Positions 62,001-64,000 of a DNA stretch of 64,000 bases are shown here, piece after piece. The notes beneath the pieces are model-generated. The model was given only the letters and a program-made list of their open reading frames with translations, was not told the origin of the DNA and did no database searches. Positions within the stretch are counted from its first letter, which is position 1. Each line of letters opens with the position of its first letter. Source of the DNA: Liolophura sinensis (lineage: Eukaryota; Mollusca; Polyplacophora; Chitonida; Chitonidae); the NCBI RefSeq assembly GCF_032854445.1, contig NC_088307.1:14274017-14338016 (forward strand). The letters are read 5' to 3'. Both the position numbers and the translations under genes were made by a program.

Positions 62001-62040
62001 TTTTTACCACGGTTCTCTTCTCTGTAACGGATTGAGACAT
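16999..62040 (-). CDS. Cytoplasmic intermediate filament protein, complete gene with alternative first exons and tails
   Basis: Exons in transcript order: first exon 62040-61490 or 48019-47450; rod 29188-29002, 26953-26858, 25880-25719, 25205-25080, 24631-24412; then short tail 22626-22494, or long tail 23312-23008, 21203-21009, 19196-19045, 18630-18523, 18094-17978, 17037-16999. Phases agree at every junction. The protein has a Ser-rich head, coil 1A with LNERLANYIEKVRFLEAQ, long coil 1B, coil 2 ending EIAAYRKLLEGEE, and either a 43-residue tail or a Gly/Ser-rich segment, a Lys/Pro/Ala-rich segment and an LTD. With the 62-kb head and the one missing base at 24.5 kb allowed for, totals are 491 aa (short) and 752 aa (long). 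Tail choice by alternative 3' exons is known for snail (Helix) IF proteins A and B; here it is inferred from phase. Which exon combinations are made in vivo cannot be read from DNA. Confidence 0.92.
17362..17721 (-). repeat. SINE family 2, full-length copy
   Basis: The minus strand starts with a tRNA-like head: GCGATGGCTCAGTTGGTAGA (A box, near 17717) and GGTTCGGGTCACACC (B box, 17644-17658). The body contains the complement of TTATCTAGTG, and the 3' end the complement of GCTTGGGGTTTAACGTCGTA followed by GTGAGTGAGTGAG. About 360 bp, in the last intron of the minus-strand gene. Confidence 0.88.
17978..18094 (-). CDS. IF exon, lamin-tail domain (117 nt)
   Basis: It encodes 39 residues, IWARKYASQALMNDL then DDDSWGVGLQVVTRLLNG. 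The tryptophan in W-x-x-G(V/I)G-type spacing is typical of LTDs. Donor GAG|gtaaga, acceptor CTCTCAG, phase 0 at both ends. Confidence 0.93.
18523..18630 (-). CDS. IF exon, lamin-tail domain (108 nt)
   Basis: It encodes DENLEGWRIVRNIDGKSEVY and FVLRSGKSVK, a canonical LTD segment (LEGW...R-I/V-DG...Y-F...L-x-x-G-x-x-V-K). It has phase 0 ends and is 108 nt long, the reference for calling the plus-strand counterpart one base short. Confidence 0.93.
19045..19196 (-). CDS. IF exon, start of lamin-tail domain (152 nt)
   Basis: It encodes SQMSMKMMRGEVSAKTTYQR then AEASPEGKYILLENTSSG and ends AGAAGG|gtaggt. Two acceptors are close together: CTCAAG ending at 19197, and CTCCCAG ending at 19189. Only the first gives the two leading bases (AC) needed after the preceding phase-1 exon, so I chose 19196. 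It aligns with the plus-strand exon 7326-7468 (MSIKTT, SP-x-x-x-Y-v). Confidence 0.88.
19197..21008 (-). other. Intron before the lamin-tail domain
   Basis: About 1.8 kb of AT-rich sequence without exons. A SINE family 1 tail fragment (TATTCTTCAATCTGGCGTAA, then AACTAAATAAAT) lies at about 20517-20563. Confidence 0.6.
21009..21203 (-). CDS. IF exon, Lys/Pro/Ala-rich tail linker (195 nt)
   Basis: The acceptor GCTTATCAG is followed by GG and then 64 codons, MNKDLSKPNPSKETGQKSSD ... DPKRSSKNLEQIKA, to the donor GCAG|gtttac. It is charged and low in hydrophobics, with the related pieces DAKTVASQPT and DAKPSVPKDP. Incoming phase 1 (GG after a lone G) fits only the Gly/Ser exon upstream or an internal donor of the short-tail exon; outgoing phase 1 fits 19196. 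It should be a flexible spacer between rod and LTD. The plus-strand gene has no equivalent. Confidence 0.72.
21204..22493 (-). other. Intron / short-tail 3' UTR
   Basis: No further exon seen. ATTAAA on the minus strand (22231-22236) is a candidate polyadenylation signal for the short-tail transcript, about 260 nt after its stop. An A-rich low-complexity stretch occupies 22257-22310. Confidence 0.5.
22494..22626 (-). CDS. IF alternative terminal exon, short tail with stop
   Basis: A strong acceptor (TTTTGTTGACACAG) supplies the base A that completes AGA after the phase-2 rod exon. The text is VGLKNVVESMITTRSSGG, SLSEVISSSGYG, ending AYQDAKE and TAA (22496-22494), 43 residues after the junction arginine. 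RVGLKNVV directly after EGEES resembles the usual start of molluscan IF tails. An internal GTGCGT at 22519-22514 could act as a donor: using it (exon 22520-22626, 107 nt) would leave phase 1 and join in frame to 21203. So this exon may be terminal, internal or both. Confidence 0.85.
23008..23312 (-). CDS. IF exon, Gly/Ser-rich tail segment (305 nt)
   Basis: The acceptor TTTTTACTAG leaves one base G, completing AGG after the rod exon. The exon then encodes 101 codons: IEVHHSSSGVTITREGGG, a run of Gly/Ser blocks (SGGSSSGGGGDAGGG and similar), a Ser/Ala/Thr part (SSSSASTSMATSSAST), GGGGGSAEATGEAKDD and one base before gtaggt. The composition resembles keratin-type flexible tails. It is followed in phase by the 21203 exon. 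Codon-level order and two fitting splice sites argue that it is coding, although low complexity lowers certainty. A shifted open frame over 22711-23271 is a shadow. Confidence 0.72.
23313..24411 (-). other. Intron after the last rod exon
   Basis: About 1.1 kb of non-coding sequence without recognised repeats. Confidence 0.55.
24412..24631 (-). CDS. IF exon, distal coil 2 with rod end, one base short (220 nt)
   Basis: It encodes NAQLERTLRELQRELDEKDQ ... EMEKILQELQT, then after a frame slip LMDAKLSLELEIAAYRKLL and EGEES to the donor GCAG|gtgagt. The equivalent exon is 221 nt in the plus-strand gene and in vertebrate type III genes; this one is 220. The missing base falls at the run read ACCTGATGG on the minus strand (about 24484-24487), where ACCCTGATGG would restore QTLMD. 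As written, a TGA ends the frame just before the rod-end motif. Both flanks are well conserved, so an assembly error is the simplest reading. Confidence 0.92.
24632..25079 (-). other. Intron within coil 2
   Basis: 448 nt, AT-rich, no features seen. Confidence 0.6.
25080..25205 (-). CDS. IF exon, coil 2 (126 nt)
   Basis: It encodes VQEIRTGITKQNMEAQHSKE then ETRKWRTQVTDLKAKLADVE and AR: 42 residues, phase 0 at both ends, donor AGG|gtaagc. Confidence 0.95.
25206..25718 (-). other. Intron within coil 2
   Basis: 513 nt of AT-rich sequence, no features seen. Confidence 0.6.
25719..25880 (-). CDS. IF exon, coil 2 start (162 nt)
   Basis: It encodes EMKELANLAYRDTTEENREF then a coil ending DLEGYYNLK: 54 residues, phase 0 at both ends, donor AAG|gtaggt. 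The first 20 residues are nearly identical to the plus-strand exon 2211-2372, which anchors the paralogy. Confidence 0.96.
26057..26230 (-). repeat. SINE family 1, 3' part, with (TTTA)n tail
   Basis: An expanded TTTATTTATTTATTTATTT tail, then TTTTACGTCGTAGTCAAG, CTTATACGACGGCGGCCAGC and GGACAGAGCCCGGGGGAAGC. Truncated near 26230, so the tRNA-like head is missing. Confidence 0.85.
26797..26880. repeat. 29-bp tandem repeat copying an exon end and its donor
   Basis: Three copies start at 26797, 26826 and 26855 (AACCTCTTCGTGTAAG-type units spaced exactly 29 bp; the 26797 copy is mutated to TGCTCGTG). On the minus strand each copy is an exon end ACACGAAGAG followed by gttagt. The copy at 26858 is the one that keeps the exon at 96 nt. 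Confidence 0.9.
26858..26953 (-). CDS. IF exon, coil 1B end (96 nt)
   Basis: It encodes ELAAETLAHLDCENRLQTLA then EEMEFMKSLHEE: 32 residues, phase 0, acceptor CCCTCCAG, donor GAG|gttagt. The donor is followed by two further copies of itself. Using either later copy would add 29 or 58 nt and shift the frame, so the first is taken. Confidence 0.93.
26954..29001 (-). other. Intron within coil 1B
   Basis: About 2 kb. It holds one minus-oriented copy of repeat family 3 (about 27340-27450) and otherwise AT-rich sequence. Confidence 0.55.
27340..27450 (-). repeat. Repeat family 3 copy
   Basis: CAGCATAGAAACTAAAACCA, GAGCAGCGGCGACAG, GGTCACACGTAAC and CGGCCTCTTGTCCATTT match, in reverse, the blocks shared by the plus-oriented copies at 36.2 kb and 37.9 kb. 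Confidence 0.75.
29002..29188 (-). CDS. IF exon, coil 1B (187 nt)
   Basis: The acceptor TTTCTGCAG leaves the base A that completes CAA (Q) after either first exon. It then reads LDEAKKYRQIDRDQINKLNQ, QLSEYDGEISMLRRTLENME, ending VEKLRM, 62 residues. Donor ATG|gtaagt, phase 0. Coil 1B carries the 42-residue lamin-type insertion. Confidence 0.95.
29262..29390 (+). repeat. Repeat family 3 copy
   Basis: It shares TGCTTAAACCATGGTG, GGCGTGTAATTTACTACTA, CATTTGCATGGAC and CCGTATTTCAACCGTTAC with the other copies. Confidence 0.7.
29400..29665 (-). repeat. SINE family 1, full-length copy
   Basis: From the TTATTTATTTATTTGATTGG tail to a tRNA-like head (complement of CTAACCAACTGAGCCATGGA at about 29639-29658). 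About 265 bp. Open frames over it are accidental. Confidence 0.88.
31868..32045 (-). repeat. Repeat family 3 copy
   Basis: AAAACCAGAGGAGCGACGACAG, GATCACACGTGACCGG, GGCCTCTTGTCAG and a 3' block TTTTATTCTAACTGTTCATG match the 27.34-kb copy. Confidence 0.75.
32995..33372 (+). repeat. 51-52 bp tandem repeat, about seven units
   Basis: GCCGTTAGC recurs at 33016, 33068, 33119, 33171, 33222, 33274 and 33326. Each unit contains CTCACACTGTCGTCGCCG and TAGCTAGGTAGGAAC. The array ends in TTGTCGCTTTTCTGGTTTTA, a block of repeat family 3, so it looks like an expansion inside such an element. Confidence 0.92.
35142..35275 (-). repeat. TGTA-rich microsatellite and SINE family 2 core fragment
   Basis: A (TGTA/TGCA)-rich stretch (35142-35175) abuts TTAACAATTTTTCAGTCATA and TATGACGACGAGG, the conserved 3' region of family 2. 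The rest of the element is lost; a GTGAGTGAGTGCTTGG scrap lies nearby at 34990. Confidence 0.7.
35780..35910 (+). repeat. SINE family 1, 3' half
   Basis: ACGTGGGAAGGTCTG, TTTCCCCCGGGCTTTGTCC, CATATAAGTGAAATTTTG and an AAATAAATAAAT tail. The tRNA-like head is missing. Confidence 0.75.
36079..36340 (+). repeat. Repeat family 3, longest copy
   Basis: GAGTAATTCTAGACCAGTGA, GCGTGTAGTTTGCTACTATT, AGAGACCGTATTTCACCGGT, CACGTGTGACCATTTGC and CTGTCGTCGCTGCTCTGGTT occur in the same order as in the 50.6-kb copy. No coding capacity and no clear tRNA promoter boxes seen. Confidence 0.8.
37065..37082 (+). repeat. Poly(C) run
   Basis: Eighteen C residues; low complexity, probably length-variable. Confidence 0.95.
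37815..37995 (+). repeat. Repeat family 3 copy
   Basis: ACCTAATTTTCTTAAGCAG, GAGTGACCGTGTTTCACAGG, TTACGCGTGACTGTTTGCC and CTATCGTCACTGCTCTG match the family order. Confidence 0.75.
40918..41156 (-). repeat. SINE family 1, near full-length copy
   Basis: TTATTTATTTGATTTATTTT, CTTGTACGACGGCGGCCAAC, GGGCAAAGCCCGGCGAAACC and a terminal CCACGGAGGCCCC (complement of the tRNA-like start). Overlapping open frames on both strands are accidental. Confidence 0.83.
45740..45780 (+). repeat. G-rich tract with quadruplex potential
   Basis: Forty-one bases of G runs (3, 5, 5, 4 and 13 or more) broken by single T or C. It lies in intron 1 of the minus-strand gene, about 1.7 kb past the donor of the 48-kb first exon, on the non-template strand's complement. 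Confidence 0.85.
46884..47225 (-). repeat. SINE family 2 copy, head truncated
   Basis: GTGAGTGAGTGTGTGAGTGC, GGGGTTTAACGTCGCACTCA, ACAATTTTTCAGTCATATGA and ACCGCTCTTTTATCTAGTGC follow the 17.4-kb copy. The A-box end is missing beyond about 47225. Confidence 0.85.
47450..48019 (-). CDS. IF alternative first exon (head, coil 1A, coil 1B start), one base too long
   Basis: ATG at 48019-48017 begins MSQSAITEKRTVITT, the same opening as the 62-kb exon. After a frame slip it continues SSSNYSNDDPIKYKSSVGPR, then coil 1A (KKDMQDLNERLANYIEKVRF) and coil 1B to LRLQ with donor GCA|gtgagt. The slip is at a CCC/GGG run (47974-47976): one base fewer would give TVITTSSSNYSNDD, parallel to TVVKTSSNYSNDD of the other exon. 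Length is 570 nt where 569 leaves the required phase 2. As written the frame ends at a TGA after 22 codons. Coil 1A to coil 1B start is almost identical to the 62-kb exon. Confidence 0.9.
48330..48420 (-). promoter_or_regulatory. Promoter of the 48-kb first exon
   Basis: Reading the minus strand toward the gene: CACGTG E-box (48410-48415, within GTCACGTGAC), CCAAT (complement at 48395-48399) and a TATA-like CCTATAAC (about 48359-48366). The transcription start would fall near 48330, about 310 nt before the ATG. The 62-kb exon has the same elements in the same order. Confidence 0.55.
49089..49167 (+). repeat. Short tandem repeat, four units
   Basis: GAAGTCAGTCTGTGATATT recurs about every 19-20 bp, four times. 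Confidence 0.88.
50600..50850 (+). repeat. Repeat family 3 copy
   Basis: GAGTAGTTCAATACCAGTGA, CGCCTAATAAATT, TTTTACCTAATTCTGCTTAA, GTGTAATTTGCTACTA and AAGCCGTATTTCACCGATTA are in the same order as in the 36.1-kb copy. Confidence 0.8.
51056..51075 (+). repeat. G-rich run
   Basis: Two G runs (13 and 6) separated by one T. Confidence 0.9.
51732..52017. mobile_element. MITE-like element with short terminal inverted repeats
   Basis: Outer ends TTACACTGT (51730-51738) and ACAGTGTAA (52011-52019) are perfect inverted repeats. If the repeat proper is CACTGT...ACAGTG, it is flanked by TA on both sides, the target duplication of Tc1/mariner-type transposons. About 285 bp and non-coding. Inside, GGGTCA occurs at least five times plus inverted copies. 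Confidence 0.6.
53860..53975 (+). repeat. Repeat family 3 copy, partial
   Basis: GGAGGTAAATTGATAAGAGG, CTGTATTTCACCGGTTACGT and GTGACCGTATGCCACA, then a TCGCTGCTCTTGTTGTAC block. Confidence 0.75.
55490..55795 (-). repeat. SINE family 2 copy, head truncated
   Basis: GTGCTTGGGGTTTAACGTCG, ACAATTTTTCACTCATATGA, CTCCTTTATCTAGTGC and CTTAGGTGTGACTCGATCAA run parallel to the 46.9-kb copy. The open frame over 55529-55714 is incidental. Confidence 0.85.
57030..57185 (-). repeat. SINE family 1, 3' half
   Basis: TTATTTATTCTTTTTGATTG, GAATATTTTACTTATACTAC, GGCGGCTAGC and GGTGGAAACCGGGAAGAGTC. The head is missing. Confidence 0.75.
57868..57965 (-). repeat. Repeat family 3 copy, partial
   Basis: ACTAAAACCAGATCAGAGGC, AATGGTCACACATAACCGAT and TTCTTTTCAATTTACC match the reverse-oriented copies. 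Confidence 0.65.
57994..58145 (+). repeat. 76-bp direct duplication
   Basis: ATGAAATATAGGCAA starts at 57994 and again at 58070. Both halves contain GTCGGATTAGAAGGCGCACC; they differ at a few positions. Confidence 0.9.
59152..59942 (+). repeat. Degenerate satellite-like array
   Basis: About 0.8 kb of diverged repeats of roughly 24 bp built on GTCACAGATGGGTCACACGG and TATT. Unit length drifts and insertions are common. Open frames over 59159-59391 arise from the repetition. Confidence 0.85.
61490..62040 (-). CDS. IF first exon (head, coil 1A, coil 1B start)
   Basis: ATG at 62040-62038 starts MSQSVTEKRTVVKTSSNYSN. An upstream in-frame TTG is not a plausible start, and MSQS is shared with the other first exon. 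Head about residues 1-95, Ser/Tyr/Gly-rich (SSFTPSYHGGRPSSGFSY). Coil 1A from about residue 96 has LNERLANYIEKVRFLEAQ; linker L1 lies near KSKWGKE; coil 1B starts with AIKEMYETELKEVREVLDDT. It ends LYR plus CA, with donor ACA|gtaagt. 551 nt = 183 codons + 2, which joins in phase to the exon at 29188. Intact frame. Confidence 0.95.
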
Positions 62041-62309
62041 CCTGCTTTCTACAAAAAGAACCGCCAAAAAACCTTGGTTGTCCTAGAAAGAACTTCGAGC
62101 ACAACAAAGCAATGCAAAAAATGTCCAGCTATGCACAGTGACGCTTGTGGAAACAGCCGAGGTACTAAATCCCTGGGAAGTAGCCTAATCTAAGTGCGCC
62201 TCACCGATACACCGCTAAGCCGCAACTGTGATCAGAGACGAGTCCTCCCGAGCTTGTGAAGATATGGCCTTCCAATGTATTGAACGGTCCAAGCTCTGTG
62301 CTGTCTATC

Positions 62310-62390
62310 GCTCTCTCCTATACCTGATGGTTTGTCTGCAACTTGCACAGCATCAGCGTTGTTGATTGGCTCAGTCTGATCACGTGACCA
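62310..62390 (-). promoter_or_regulatory. Promoter of the 62-kb first exon
   Basis: On the minus strand in order: CACGTG (62381-62386, within TCACGTGA), CCAAT (complement at 62365-62369) and a TATA-like GGTATAG (62318-62324). The plus-strand text GCGTTG..ATTGG....TCACGTGAC aligns with the 48-kb promoter with small spacing changes. Confidence 0.5.
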
Positions 62391-63421
62391 GCAATCTCTT
62401 CGTCTGGGCGTGCCACAATAGTTTGTGTATATATCTTCATTGGTAATGTAAGTAATATCAAACTGGTATTGTTTGGTTGTGCGACACATGTCTTTATGCT
62501 GATATTACGGAAATTATAACTCCTTGAGGAGTTTGTACGTCCATGTACCCTAGTGTATTGTGTTACCGCAATGTTACGACACAGTTGTACCACCAGATAG
62601 AGTCAATTCTAAAGACGCTGGTCGAGAGCTAAGTTGCGCTCTTGCTGGGGACCACTTTCAACAGCGTTTGTCACGAAAGTCTGGTCTGTTATTAACGTGT
62701 ACAAGTTTTACAAGTCGCGCAAACACGATTAAGATTAAGATTAAAGATTAAGACCACACTAAATGTTAACGCATATGAGTAGTACCGGTAGCGAATGAAA
62801 GTCACTTAGGTTGTTTCTACATATCGCCAGCTTGTATCTGTACCACGAGGTAGAGTCGTAAACATGCATACAATTATGACAGATTTAACAACATTATGAT
62901 GGGTTTATACTGGGTATTGCGTATTCGAAATTTAGGAGGCCTCTATTTAGACCGTTGCGTGATGGTCAACATTGGTTATGCAATAAAGATTAATATGTCT
63001 ACCTAATTTTAACGAATTATTCGGCAGCGTAAGCGATTTATAGCATATTAGAACCAGTATAGCCTGGAAAATGTTGTGTATATGTACCTTGACACTTTAG
63101 CATTTCGAATTCAATGATTCCAGCCTGGGGAAAAAGGGTTGTACGTACAAAAACGTTACTGCATTTCACGAGAAGATATTTGAGCTGCACATTCTAACAT
63201 GTCTAACAATCACAAATTATTGTCACTTAAGCTTCATACGCAGTTGAGAAGAGTGGGTGTATACTTATTTATACGATAACAAACAAAGCAAGTAGGTATC
63301 AAGTATAAGAATGAAATTAAATTTATAACTGGCTCAATTTAATTAACTTATGACATTACCAGGTATGTTGAGATTCACTGGATAATGGGGGTTTCACCTA
63401 CACCGAAACTGAACTGGAATA

Positions 63422-63500
63422 TTAATTATGATATAGTTGTTACAATTATGATATAGTTGTTACAATTATGATAGAGTTGTTACAATTATGGTATACTTGT
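63422..63500 (+). repeat. 20-bp tandem repeat, four units
   Basis: AATTATGATATAGTTGTTAC repeated four times with single-base differences. Confidence 0.9.
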
Positions 63501-63687
63501 TTCAGTTATGAGCGCACATACATGTTCGATCCATGCATAGAAATAGCGCATACTTCAGGTAAATGCCGTAGGTTGTTATGAGATCAATTCTTTTGCCTTT
63601 TGATGTTTACACTTTCAGCATACCAGTACCTGAAACTTGCATATGAAAGACTACAGTGCATCAGTTTAAATGCATGTATATGCATGC

Positions 63688-63690
<3 letters not shown>

Positions 63691-63765
<75 letters not shown>

Positions 63766-63769
63766 TATA

Positions 63770-63801
<32 letters not shown>
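63691..63801. repeat. (TA)n microsatellite
   Basis: About 110 bp of almost pure TA dinucleotides, with small interruptions near 63759 and 63777. The Tyr/Ile open frame over it is not a gene. Confidence 0.97.
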
Positions 63802-64000
63802 TTGTATTTAGTTCAGGCATGTGATCTAAAGGCCAGCAATGCATTGACAGCAGCTGGTATTGAAGAGCATAATGGATATATAGAATACTAATGCTTCAAG
63901 TTTATGCACGAAGCAGGCTGTTATGTGCACCCAACACTGTTCCTGGACGTGGTACGACGAGGACACTAACAGCTGGCATGTCAGCAGGGATAGCGTCAGG

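Larger units (their letters stand above)
62391..64000. other. Upstream flank of the minus-strand IF gene
   Basis: AT-rich, no gene seen. It holds a 20-bp repeat (63422-63500) and a TA microsatellite (63691-63801). Confidence 0.55.

Noticed and set aside
63600-63824. Open frame of alternating Tyr and Ile
   Set aside because: Translation of a (TA)n microsatellite.

Overview
The window is animal nuclear DNA: AT-rich, intron-dense, full of SINE-like repeats and microsatellites, with GC-richer exons bounded by GT(or GC)...AG sites. Its real genes are two cytoplasmic intermediate filament (IF) genes of the protostome type, with a lamin-length coil 1B and a lamin-tail domain (LTD). That protein type, known from the Helix snail IF proteins, together with the tRNA-derived repeats, suggests a lophotrochozoan, most likely a mollusc. 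The species cannot be fixed from the sequence.

Layout. (1) About 1-9.8 kb, + strand: the 3' part of an IF gene, ten coding exons from coil 1B to a stop at 9796; the first exon (head and coil 1A) must lie left of the window. (2) About 9.8-17 kb: intergenic space between two convergent genes, with SINE copies, a poly(T) tract and an orphan promoter-like segment. (3) About 17-62 kb, - strand: a complete IF gene of about 45 kb. It has two candidate first exons (61490-62040 and 47450-48019), both ending in the same splice phase, and one set of rod exons (29.2-24.4 kb). Its 3' end can be read two ways: a short tail ending in TAA at 22494, or a Gly/Ser-rich exon, a Lys/Pro/Ala-rich exon and four LTD exons ending at 16999. 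(4) The 18 kb intron 1, the 13 kb between the first exons, and the last 2 kb hold only repeats, promoter-like motifs and microsatellites.

The two genes are paralogues with matching exon lengths: 187, 96, 162, 126 and 221 nt for the rod from coil 1B on, then about 108, 111/117 and 39 nt for the LTD end. The 96-162-126-221 series is that of vertebrate type III IF genes such as vimentin, and 187 equals the vertebrate 61-nt exon plus 126 nt (42 codons), the lamin-type coil 1B insertion. Because lengths and phases are so regular, three exons stand out as one base off (8 kb, 24.5 kb, 48 kb). All three sit in short homopolymers inside well-conserved sequence, so residual assembly errors are more likely than three real lesions.

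The most interesting points are: two first exons that share an E-box/CCAAT/TATA-like promoter arrangement; a combinatorial head-and-tail gene; Gly/Ser-rich and Lys/Pro/Ala-rich exons placed before the LTD; and, in both genes, tandem repeats that copy an exon end together with its 5' splice site (about 12 donor copies at 4.7-5.4 kb, three at 26.8 kb). No virus, CRISPR array, rRNA gene or functional tRNA gene was recognised.
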